DNA of 5,638 nt from Candidatus Nitrotoga sp. CP45. GTDB lineage: Bacteria > Bacteroidota > Bacteroidia > Flavobacteriales > Flavobacteriaceae. The position numbers and the translations under genes were made by a program. Below are positions 1 through 5,638 of this stretch, piece by piece. The notes below the pieces were generated by a model. It worked only from the letters and a program-made list of their open reading frames with translations. It did not search any database and was not told the origin of the DNA. Location of the stretch: NCBI GenBank assembly GCA_943329165.2, contig CALQCV020000143.1, forward strand, positions 1 through 5,638, given 5' to 3'. Numbering within the stretch: position 1 is the first letter of the stretch; the number at the start of each line of letters is the position of its first letter.

Positions 1-941
1 CTTTAGAACTCAAAAAGAAATTAGACGAATCCAATGAAGTATTATTAGAACTTGCAGTTGTTGAATTAAGGGAGCGATTTCATTTGACATCCAAAGAAAT
101 TATTCTGCCTTTTGCTTTAGATTTTGGTTCTACAATTAAAGTTACAGTTCCGCAACTCGGAGATAAAAAACAAATTTTAGATCTTTCCGAAAGAAATGCT
201 AAATACCAACGATTAGAGCAATTGAAACAAATCCAGATTGTTGATCCGGAACGTCATACCAATAGAATAATGGCGCAAATGCTAAAGGATTTACGCCTTT
301 CGGTTGAGCCAAGACATATTGAGTGTTTTGATAATTCGAACATTCAGGGTACGAATCCGGTTTCGGCCTGTGTGGTTTTTAAAGACGGAAAACCCAGTAA
401 AAAAGACTATCGCCATTTCAATATTAAAACCGTTGAAGGGCCAAATGATTTTGCTTCAATGGAAGAAGTGGTTTACAGGAGATATAAACGACTTTTGGAC
501 GAAAATCAATCAATGCCACAATTGATTATTATTGATGGTGGGAAAGGGCAATTATCATCGGCGTTGAAAAGTATAGATGATTTAGGTTTGCGAGGAAAAA
601 TTGCCATTATCGGAATTGCCAAACGATTGGAAGAATTGTTTTATCCGGGCGATTCGGTTCCGTTATATTTGGATAAAAAATCAGAAACGTTAAAAATCAT
701 TCAGCAGTTGCGAAATGAGGCACATCGTTTTGGAATAACACATCATCGTGATAAAAGAAGTAAATCAGCTTTAAACTCAACCATAGAATTGATTCCGGGA
801 ATTGGCGAAAAGACCATGCTTACGTTATTAAAACATTTTAAAAGTGTTAAAAGATTAAAATTAGCCACAGAAAAAGAAATATCTGAGGTTGTTGGAGTAT
901 CAAAAGCAAAAAAAATTTCCGACTTTTACGAAAAAGAATAG
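1..941 (+). CDS. uvrC: UvrABC excinuclease subunit C, C-terminal half (5' end outside window)
   Basis: UvrC is the cytoplasmic nuclease of nucleotide excision repair; recruited by UvrB at a lesion, it cuts the damaged strand on both sides. The reading frame is open from base 3, giving 312 residues of a family usually near 600. The GIY-YIG nuclease and UVR domains must therefore lie upstream of the window. A TTG at 84 is not the start, because conserved UvrC sequence (ELAVVELRERFHL) precedes it in frame. The RNase H-like 5'-incision domain is complete: ECFDNSN with its Asp at 330-332, IIIDGGKGQL with its Asp at 534-536, and NEAHRFGITHHR with its His at 723-725. These match the Asp/Asp/His triad known for the family. 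The C-terminus carries two helix-hairpin-helix motifs, IPGIGEKT (fragment residues about 264-271) and VVGVSKAKK (about 296-304), for DNA binding. The gene ends in TAG at 939-941, three bases before the next gene. No lesion is seen, and the family call is near certain. Confidence 0.97.
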   Translation, partial: LELKKKLDESNEVLLELAVVELRERFHLTSKEIILPFALDFGSTIKVTVPQLGDKKQILDLSERNAKYQRLEQLKQIQIVDPERHTNRIMAQMLKDLRLSVEPRHIECFDNSNIQGTNPVSACVVFKDGKPSKKDYRHFNIKTVEGPNDFASMEEVVYRRYKRLLDENQSMPQLIIIDGGKGQLSSALKSIDDLGLRGKIAIIGIAKRLEELFYPGDSVPLYLDKKSETLKIIQQLRNEAHRFGITHHRDKRSKSALNSTIELIPGIGEKTMLTLLKHFKSVKRLKLATEKEISEVVGVSKAKKISDFYEKE

Positions 942-944
942 CAA

Positions 945-3248
945 GTGCAGAAAGAGCCATTAGCCATTAATCCAGAACAATTAGCCATTAGCCAAAAGTC
1001 ACTAGCTAAAAAAAGTCTTGTCGGTAAAGCATATTTCACTTTTGCCTATTGCCTTTTGCCTATTGCCTTTCTATTACTTTCTATTACTTCATTTTCTCAG
1101 GAAACTAAAAAGCGTCCCAAAATCGGCTTAGTATTAAGTGGTGGTGGTGCCAAAGGATTTGCACATATTGGCGTATTAAAAGTATTAGAAGAAGCAGGCT
1201 TAAAAATCGATTTTATTGGCGGTACAAGTATGGGAGCCGTTGTTGGCGGCTTGTACGCTTCGGGGTATAATGCCACACAAATAGATTCCATTTTTTATAA
1301 TACCGATTTCGATCAATTGCTTCAGGATTATATTCCTCGTTCTTCAAAAAGTTTTTATGAAAAAAGGAATGATGAAATGTATACCATAACACTTCCGTTC
1401 AACAAATTTAAAATTGGGATTCCAATAGCGCTTTCAAAAGGAATGTATAATTATAATTTGTTGTCAAAACTTACACATAAAGTAAGACATATTAATGATT
1501 TCAGCAAGCTTTCCATTCCTTTTTTATGTGTTGCTACGGATATTGAAAAAGGGGAGCAAGTAGTTTTAAAAAACGGTTATTTAGCTCAAGCTATGCTGGC
1601 AAGTTCAGCTTTCCCATCTTTGTTTTCTCCGGTAGAAATTGACGGTAGACTTTTAGTTGATGGCGGTGTTATTAATAATTATCCCGTAGAAGAAATTCGA
1701 AAAATGGGGGCTGATGTTATCATTGGCGTCGATGTTCAGGACGATTTAAAAGACAGAAATTCTTTGAATGACGCTACCCGAATTTTGGTGCAAATCACGA
1801 ATTTTGACATGATAAAAGGGATGAAGGACAAAATAAAGCTAACCGATATTTATATCAAACCCAACGTTTCAAGCTATGGTGTAATTTCTTTCAAAGAAGG
1901 ACGAGAAATTATTAGGAAAGGTGAAGAAGCTACTTTTGGAGTTTACGAGCAAATCAAAAAACTCGTGGATACAACAGAAAGGTATCAACCCAGTGTAATA
2001 AAGATCGAAAAGGATTTTTTACAAATTAAAAATATTTCCATAAACAAATTGGATAATTATACTAGAGCCTATATTCTAGGGAAACTGCATTTTAAAAGCG
2101 GCAGTAAAATAAGTTATGAAGATTTGAAAACGGGGATTGACAACATAAATGCCACTCAGAATTTTAGTCGAATTAGTTACACAATTGGATCAAATCAAGA
2201 TGGGGATGAATTAAAACTGAGTTTGAATGAGAACCAGACGAAAACCTTTTTGAAGTTTGGACTTCATTATGATGGTTTATATAAAAGCGCAATTTTGGCA
2301 AATATTACCCAGAAAAAATCATTATTTAAAAATGATATAGCATCCTTCGACATTGGACTTGGAGATAATATTCGATATAATTTCGATTATTATATTGACA
2401 ATGGTTTTTATTGGAGTTTTGGCTTCAAATCACGTTATAACACCTTCAATAAAAACGTAAAAACCGATTTTCAAAATGGTGAATTGTTGACTCAATTGGG
2501 TTTAAATAGCATAAATATTGACTTTTCAGATGTAACGAATCAAGCCTATATGCAAACTGTTTTCATCCAAAAATTTCTAATTGGAGCCGGAATTGAACAT
2601 AAATATTTAAAAATAGAATCGGAAAATCTAGGACAAATTAATTCCATTTTTGAGAAGAGCAGTTACACAAGTGTTTTTGGTTATATGAAATACGACTCTT
2701 TTGACAATAAGCTATTCCCCAAAAATGGCTGGTTGTTTTGCGGAGATATTCAATCCTATTTATTTTCTTCTGATTACACTAAAGAATTCAATCGCTATTC
2801 AATCGCCAAAGGAGAAATAGAAGTGGTTAAATCTTTTTATAATAAGTTAACATTAAAAGCCCAGTCTGATTTGGGTTTTGCTATTGGCAATGATAGTGTT
2901 CACTTTTTTGATTTTGTTTTAGGAGGATATGGTTTTAATACTATCAATAATTTCAAGCATTTTTATGGCTATGATTTTTTAAGTATTTCTGCTGATAGTT
3001 ATATTAAATCGTGCTTTACCTTGGATTATGAGATTTATAAAAAAAATCATTTAAATTTTGCTGCAAACTATGCTAATGTTGAAGATAATTTGTTCGAAAA
3101 CGGGAATTGGTTATCAAAACCCAATTATACCGGTTATGCAATCGGATATGCTTTAGAATCAGTTTTTGGGCCAATTGAAATTAAATATTCATGGTCTCCG
3201 GAGTTACCAAAAGGATTTACTTATTTTAGCGTTGGTTTTTGGTTTTAA
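945..3248 (+). CDS. Outer-membrane patatin-like phospholipase with C-terminal beta-barrel (type Vd autotransporter-like)
   Basis: Predicted secreted lipase or esterase of 767 residues. Residues about 30-51 form a hydrophobic signal segment ending SITSFS|Q, a plausible signal-peptidase site. The patatin domain (about 58-340) has GGGAKGFAHIG (67-77, oxyanion hole), GTSMG (93-97, nucleophile Ser95) and DGG (239-241, catalytic Asp239), so both dyad residues are present. Residues about 350-432 resemble a POTRA domain. The remainder alternates aromatic and polar residues like outer-membrane beta-strands and ends in Phe (TYFSVGFWF). This order and length match PlpD/FplA-type proteins and related Bacteroidota patatins; the natural lipid substrate cannot be inferred. 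The start is uncertain. GTG at 945 is the only standard upstream start after the uvrC stop; TTG at 1056 would leave a very short signal peptide. The gene probably shares a transcript with uvrC. The first ~50 codons are repeat-derived (956-1089), unlike the rest of the gene. The family call is firm; exact start and topology are not. Confidence 0.93.
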   Translation: MQKEPLAINPEQLAISQKSLAKKSLVGKAYFTFAYCLLPIAFLLLSITSFSQETKKRPKIGLVLSGGGAKGFAHIGVLKVLEEAGLKIDFIGGTSMGAVVGGLYASGYNATQIDSIFYNTDFDQLLQDYIPRSSKSFYEKRNDEMYTITLPFNKFKIGIPIALSKGMYNYNLLSKLTHKVRHINDFSKLSIPFLCVATDIEKGEQVVLKNGYLAQAMLASSAFPSLFSPVEIDGRLLVDGGVINNYPVEEIRKMGADVIIGVDVQDDLKDRNSLNDATRILVQITNFDMIKGMKDKIKLTDIYIKPNVSSYGVISFKEGREIIRKGEEATFGVYEQIKKLVDTTERYQPSVIKIEKDFLQIKNISINKLDNYTRAYILGKLHFKSGSKISYEDLKTGIDNINATQNFSRISYTIGSNQDGDELKLSLNENQTKTFLKFGLHYDGLYKSAILANITQKKSLFKNDIASFDIGLGDNIRYNFDYYIDNGFYWSFGFKSRYNTFNKNVKTDFQNGELLTQLGLNSINIDFSDVTNQAYMQTVFIQKFLIGAGIEHKYLKIESENLGQINSIFEKSSYTSVFGYMKYDSFDNKLFPKNGWLFCGDIQSYLFSSDYTKEFNRYSIAKGEIEVVKSFYNKLTLKAQSDLGFAIGNDSVHFFDFVLGGYGFNTINNFKHFYGYDFLSISADSYIKSCFTLDYEIYKKNHLNFAANYANVEDNLFENGNWLSKPNYTGYAIGYALESVFGPIEIKYSWSPELPKGFTYFSVGFWF
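956..1011 (+). repeat. Heptanucleotide repeat array, consensus GCCATTA (left arm)
   Basis: Eight consecutive 7-bp units can be read in one register. GCCATTA occurs exactly at 956-962, 963-969 and 984-990. The others are diverged units such as GCCAAAA (991-997), GTCACTA (998-1004) and GCTAAAA (1005-1011). The array lies inside the predicted lipase gene, in the region encoding the polar residues before the signal-peptide core, and gives a repeated Leu-Ala-Ile. It resembles the short low-complexity repeats I recall from flavobacterial intergenic DNA. That resemblance is memory, not a search result. Confidence 0.7.
1041..1068 (+). repeat. Heptanucleotide array, four units of WTTGCCT (right arm)
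   Basis: Four perfect period-7 units alternate: TTTGCCT (1041), ATTGCCT (1048), TTTGCCT (1055), ATTGCCT (1062), which is also two exact copies of a 14-mer. The array encodes the signal-peptide core FAYCLLPIA. It is roughly the reverse complement of the left array. Bases 983-1011 and 1040-1068 can pair at 22 of 29 positions by my manual count, with a 28-nt loop (1012-1039). The whole element looks like an imperfect inverted repeat made of heptads. Confidence 0.75.
1070..1089 (+). repeat. Perfect 10-bp tandem duplication (TCTATTACTT x2)
   Basis: TCTATTACTT at 1070-1079 is repeated exactly at 1080-1089, immediately after the heptad array. It encodes the last part of the hydrophobic signal segment (LLLSIT). 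Because 10 is not a multiple of 3, gain or loss of one unit would shift the lipase reading frame. Confidence 0.75.
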
Positions 3249-3288
3249 AAGCCAGAAAACTTTTTTTTATTTTACACATAAAAAAATC

Positions 3289-3296
3289 TATATTTG
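3289..3296 (+). promoter_or_regulatory. Candidate Bacteroidota -7 promoter element for the permease gene
   Basis: TATATTTG is an exact match to the Bacteroidota -7 consensus TAnnTTTG and lies 33 bp before the permease ATG, which would give a leader of roughly 25-30 nt. No TTG-type -33 element is seen at the expected distance, where the sequence is T-rich. The leader is A-rich without a Shine-Dalgarno sequence, as is usual in this phylum. A start site here would make the permease independent of the uvrC-lipase transcript. Confidence 0.5.
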
Positions 3297-3329
3297 AAAC
3301 TATTATTTTTTTAACTAAAAAACCACTAT

Positions 3330-4805
3330 ATGTCTATTTGGAAAAGAAAACCTATGGCGCTTTTACTTGCTGAAGCGTCTGAATCTGAAAAAGGATTAAA
3401 AAGAACATTGACCGCTTGGTCGCTTGTTGCATTAGGAATTGGAGCAATCATAGGTGCCGGACTTTTTGTTAGAACTGCAACAGCAGCAGCTCAAAATGCC
3501 GGGCCATCAGTTACTATAGGATTCATTGTTGCTGCCATTGGTTGCGCTTTGGCCGGGTTATGTTATGCCGAATTGTCCTCTTCTATACCAATTTCAGGAA
3601 GTGCCTATACCTACACTTATGCGACCATGGGCGAATTATTGGCATGGATTATCGGTTGGGATTTAATATTAGAATACGCCGTTGGAGCAGCAACCGTTGG
3701 AATTGCGTGGAGTGAATACCTCAATAATCTGCTGGTCAACGTGCTCCATGTGAGCCCAATTCCTTATGAGTTATGTCATTCACCTTTTCAGACTTCGTCT
3801 GATGGCGTAAACGGAATTATAAACATACCGGCATTTTTTATAGTAGCTGTAATTAGTTTACTGCTAATCAAAGGAACTCAGGAATCTGCTTTTGTAAACG
3901 GAATTATTGTAGTAGTTAAAGTGGCTATTGTTGTCATGATTATTATTTTTGGATGGCATTTTATAAAACCTGAAAATCATGCTCCATATATCCCACCGAC
4001 TTCCATCTTTACTGATGAGCATGGTGTTGGTCATAATTTTGGCGGAATCATGGGAATTCTCGGTGCCGCAGGAACTGTTTTCTTTGCGTTTATTGGATTC
4101 GACGCAGTTAGTACAGCAGCTCAAGAGACCATCAATCCTAAAAAGAATATGCCTATAGGAATTTTAGGTTCGTTAGCAATTTGTACCGTTTTATATATTC
4201 TTTTTGCTCACGTATTGACAGGTCTAGAATCGGTTGAGTTTTTTAGAACTAGCGGAAAAGAAGCATCCGTTGCTAATGCTATATCTTCGGCAATGCCAGG
4301 ATATGAATGGTTGGCTCAGTTCGTAACTGTGGCAATATTAGCCGGATTTTCATCTGTAATCTTAGTAATGTTATTAGGGCAGTCGAGAGTATTTTACTCA
4401 ATGGGTAAAGATGGTTTGTTGCCAAAATCATTCAGTGATATACATCCAAAATACAAAACACCATACAAAGCTAACCTGGTAATTATGGTAATTGTTGGCT
4501 TATTTGCCGCATTTATTCCCGGCGACATTGTTGGTGATATGACAAGTATAGGAACTCTTTTTGCCTTTATATTGGTTTGTATTTCGGTTATTGTTTTAAG
4601 AAAAACAGAACCAGACATGAAGCGCGAATTCAAAACGCCATTTGTGCCATTTGTGCCAATTTTAGGCATTTTAGTTTGTTTGGCAATGATTTACGGATTA
4701 GGTTGGACAAATTGGTTAAGACTTTTTGCTTGGTTAGCCATAGGGTTTGTTGTTTATTTTGGCTACAGCAAGAAAAATAGCAGACTGAATAATCCTAAAG
4801 AATAA
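3330..4805 (+). CDS. APC-superfamily amino-acid permease (CAT/YfnA-like)
   Basis: Inner-membrane secondary transporter of 491 residues, predicted to import amino acids, probably with protons. About 12 membrane helices can be read, near residues 30-48, 61-82, 98-126, 165-181, 188-210, 239-262, 274-297, 326-350, 382-397, 401-423, 439-459 and 462-479. TM1 holds the glycine-rich unwound substrate-binding motif GIGAIIGAGLFV (36-47). TM6 holds FFAFIGFDAVSTAAQE followed by NPKKNMP, typical of the cationic amino-acid transporter (CAT) group. Glu115 in TM3 and Lys197 in TM5 probably correspond to charged residues implicated in coupling in GkApcT, but I matched these by eye. Family membership does not fix the substrate, and bacterial CAT-like proteins are not restricted to cationic amino acids. 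The ATG at 3330 gives a normal short cytoplasmic N-terminus. The gene has its own candidate promoter and a strong terminator, so it is probably monocistronic. It appears intact. Confidence 0.94.
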   Translation: MSIWKRKPMALLLAEASESEKGLKRTLTAWSLVALGIGAIIGAGLFVRTATAAAQNAGPSVTIGFIVAAIGCALAGLCYAELSSSIPISGSAYTYTYATMGELLAWIIGWDLILEYAVGAATVGIAWSEYLNNLLVNVLHVSPIPYELCHSPFQTSSDGVNGIINIPAFFIVAVISLLLIKGTQESAFVNGIIVVVKVAIVVMIIIFGWHFIKPENHAPYIPPTSIFTDEHGVGHNFGGIMGILGAAGTVFFAFIGFDAVSTAAQETINPKKNMPIGILGSLAICTVLYILFAHVLTGLESVEFFRTSGKEASVANAISSAMPGYEWLAQFVTVAILAGFSSVILVMLLGQSRVFYSMGKDGLLPKSFSDIHPKYKTPYKANLVIMVIVGLFAAFIPGDIVGDMTSIGTLFAFILVCISVIVLRKTEPDMKREFKTPFVPFVPILGILVCLAMIYGLGWTNWLRLFAWLAIGFVVYFGYSKKNSRLNNPKE

Positions 4806-4828
4806 TTTTGTTTAAAAATAAATTAGAG

Positions 4829-4862
4829 AAGGATTAAAGGGTTCGCTCTTTAATCCTTTTTT
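4829..4862 (+). terminator. Intrinsic (rho-independent) terminator after the permease gene
   Basis: AAGGATTAAAG (4829-4839) and CTTTAATCCTT (4848-4858) form a perfect 11-bp stem with the 8-nt loop GGTTCGCT. A run of six T ends at 4862, overlapping the stem end. It begins 24 bp after the permease stop and should separate permease transcription from hmgA. The stem's reverse complement is followed by AT-rich sequence without a long T-run, so it appears directional for the + strand. Confidence 0.9.
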
Positions 4863-4876
4863 GTTTCATTAAAAAT

Positions 4877-4888
4877 TGATAATTATCA
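4877..4888. promoter_or_regulatory. Perfect 12-bp palindrome, possible operator
   Basis: TGATAATTATCA is self-complementary. Allowing one mismatched pair, the symmetry extends to 4872-4893 (AAAA on the left, TTTT on the right). It lies between the permease terminator and hmgA, about 210 bp before the hmgA start. Such a site could bind a dimeric regulator, and it resembles half-sites of Fur-like boxes. AT-rich DNA produces palindromes by chance and no regulator gene is in the window, so this is tentative. Confidence 0.35.
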
Positions 4889-4910
4889 TTTTTAGGAGTT
4901 ATATTTTTCC

Positions 4911-4918
4911 GATATTTG
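4911..4918 (+). promoter_or_regulatory. Weak -7-like promoter element upstream of hmgA
   Basis: GATATTTG matches TAnnTTTG at five of six defined positions (G in place of the first T). It would place the palindrome at 4877-4888 near -43, an activator-type position. The leader to hmgA would be about 175 nt, which is long. A competing weak match, TAAATTTA at 5066-5073, is much closer to the gene but lacks the final G. I cannot tell which, if either, is used. Confidence 0.22.
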
Positions 4919-5071
4919 TGTACATGAAATGAGCTTTGCGAATTACATATGCACGATAAAGAGCAGTCATAAAAGACATATGAAAACTACTTGGAATAAT
5001 TTGCTAGCACATTTAAAATTTCTGATTAAGAGAAATCCGGAATGAATTTATGAATCAATATTTCGTAAATT

Positions 5072-5092
5072 TAATGTCTAATATCTAATATT
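5072..5092 (+). repeat. Three-copy heptanucleotide repeat (TAATATC type) before hmgA
   Basis: Three adjacent 7-bp units are TAATGTC (5072), TAATATC (5079) and TAATATT (5086). They end 7 bp before the hmgA ATG, so they occupy the ribosome-loading region of the leader. The unit sequence differs from the heptads at 956-1068, but the period and the position at a gene start are the same. Confidence 0.6.
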
Positions 5093-5099
5093 TTAAATA

Positions 5100-5638
5100 A
5101 TGCCACTATATCATAAACTTGGCGATTTTCCACAAAAAAGACACACACAGTTTGAAAAACCAAATGGCGGTTTTTACTACGAACAGCTTTTTGGCACCGA
5201 AGGATTTCACGGACATGCTTCCCTGCTATACCACGTTCATAGACCAACACAAGTCAAGGAAATTAGCAAATCATATTCAGTTGAACCAAAAATTGCCATT
5301 GGCAAAAACATAAAATCTCTGCTTCTAAAAGGGTTTGAATTAAAGGCAGAAGATGATTTTCTGGATAGCCGTAAAGCCATTTTGGTCAACCGTGATTGTA
5401 TAATTGGACTTGCTGCGCCAAAAAAATCATTAACAACTTATTTCTACAAAAATGCAGATGCTGATGAAATGCTTTTCATTCACAAAGGAAAAGGAAAACT
5501 TCGCACGATGATGGGAAATATCTCCTTTGAATACGGAGATTATCTTATTATCCCACGCGGAATGATTTATCAAATCGAGTTTGATAGCGCTGACAACCGA
5601 TTGTTCTATGTAGAATCTTACGCGCCATTTTATACACC
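5100..5638 (+). CDS. hmgA: Homogentisate 1,2-dioxygenase, N-terminal part (3' end outside window)
   Basis: Cytoplasmic Fe(II) dioxygenase that opens the ring of homogentisate with O2 to give 4-maleylacetoacetate, the central step of tyrosine and phenylalanine catabolism. ATG at 5100 opens a frame with no stop to the window end: 179 complete codons plus two bases, under half of the roughly 385-residue Bacteroidota form. It begins MPLYHKLGDFPQKRHTQFEK and contains FGTEGFHGHASLLYHVHRPT (31-50). The first cupin part is DEMLFIHKGKGKLRTMMGN (122-140), then FEYGDYLIIPRGMIYQIEF (143-161), whose PRGM turn is typical of the family. The iron-binding His/Glu/His residues lie in the C-terminal half and cannot be checked. 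The leader AATATTTTAAATAATG is AT-rich with no Shine-Dalgarno sequence. A strong terminator upstream implies its own promoter. In related genomes this gene often neighbours 4-hydroxyphenylpyruvate dioxygenase, which could follow downstream. A 64-codon frame at 5119-5313 is an out-of-frame overlap of this gene. Confidence 0.93.
   Translation, partial: MPLYHKLGDFPQKRHTQFEKPNGGFYYEQLFGTEGFHGHASLLYHVHRPTQVKEISKSYSVEPKIAIGKNIKSLLLKGFELKAEDDFLDSRKAILVNRDCIIGLAAPKKSLTTYFYKNADADEMLFIHKGKGKLRTMMGNISFEYGDYLIIPRGMIYQIEFDSADNRLFYVESYAPFYT

Larger units (their letters stand above)
4806..5099. other. Intergenic region between the permease and hmgA
   Basis: This 294-bp AT-rich spacer contains the permease terminator, a palindrome, weak promoter-like sites and a heptad repeat just before hmgA. 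ACATATG occurs twice, at 4945-4951 and 4976-4982, 31 bp apart (about three helical turns). A short frame at 4929-5045 would encode a basic 38-residue peptide (MSFANYICTIK...LIKRNPE) with an amphipathic C-terminal part. It has no recognisable family or good leader, so I do not call it a gene. No tRNA, riboswitch or other structured RNA is recognisable on either strand. Confidence 0.6.

Noticed and set aside
84..86. TTG as the start of the uvrC reading frame
   Set aside because: Conserved UvrC sequence continues in frame upstream to base 3, so the gene is cut by the window edge rather than starting here.
1097..1291. Reverse-strand 64-codon frame opposite the patatin motif
   Set aside because: It is antisense to the highly conserved glycine-rich lipase motif, and its proline-rich translation is the expected complement of that sequence.
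3249..3275. Possible terminator after the lipase gene (A-run followed by T-run)
   Set aside because: There is a T-rich tract but no convincing GC-containing stem before it, so I do not call a terminator.
4637..4658. Tandem 9-bp repeat GCCATTTGT inside the permease gene
   Set aside because: It encodes PFVPFVP, and a repeated proline motif at this place is usual in CAT-type permeases. It keeps the frame and is explained by protein conservation.
3864..4669. Reverse-strand frames at 3864-4124 and 4394-4669
   Set aside because: Both lie wholly inside the clear permease gene, show no recognisable domain, and look like antisense shadows.
5119..5313. 64-codon forward frame at the start of hmgA
   Set aside because: It overlaps the homogentisate dioxygenase frame, whose translation is clearly family-like, and it has no recognisable domain of its own.

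Overview
The window looks like chromosomal DNA of a member of the Bacteroidota, most likely a Flavobacterium or close relative. This rests on the strong AT bias, A/T-rich leaders without Shine-Dalgarno sequences, one exact match to the Bacteroidota -7 promoter element (TAnnTTTG), and protein sequences that read like flavobacterial versions of their families. The genus is an inference. All four protein-coding genes are on the + strand, and both end genes are cut by the window.

Layout. (1) Positions 1-941 hold the C-terminal half of UvrC, the nucleotide-excision-repair nuclease, with its RNase H-like catalytic triad and tandem helix-hairpin-helix motifs. (2) Three bases after its stop, in the same frame, a GTG opens a 767-residue outer-membrane patatin-type lipase. 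It has a signal peptide, a patatin Ser/Asp dyad, a POTRA-like segment and a C-terminal beta-barrel, an architecture like type Vd autotransporters (PlpD/FplA). Its first ~50 codons lie in unusual DNA: heptanucleotide repeats on both arms of a large imperfect inverted repeat, then a 10-bp tandem duplication. (3) After a short AT-rich spacer with a TATATTTG promoter element comes a 491-residue, 12-TM amino-acid permease of the APC superfamily (CAT-like), closed by a strong intrinsic terminator. (4) A 294-bp intergenic region holds that terminator, a perfect 12-bp palindrome, a weak promoter-like site, a doubtful 38-codon reading frame and a second, different heptanucleotide repeat. (5) From 5100 to the window end runs the N-terminal part of homogentisate 1,2-dioxygenase (tyrosine/phenylalanine catabolism), open at the edge.

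How the genes relate. uvrC and the lipase are probably co-transcribed, but no functional link is evident. The permease is probably its own transcription unit. The terminator separates it from hmgA, so a shared role in aromatic amino-acid use is possible but not shown.

No complete new defence or mobile system is visible. The most unusual content is the pair of period-7 repeats, each at the 5' end of a gene. One of them has apparently become part of a secretion signal.
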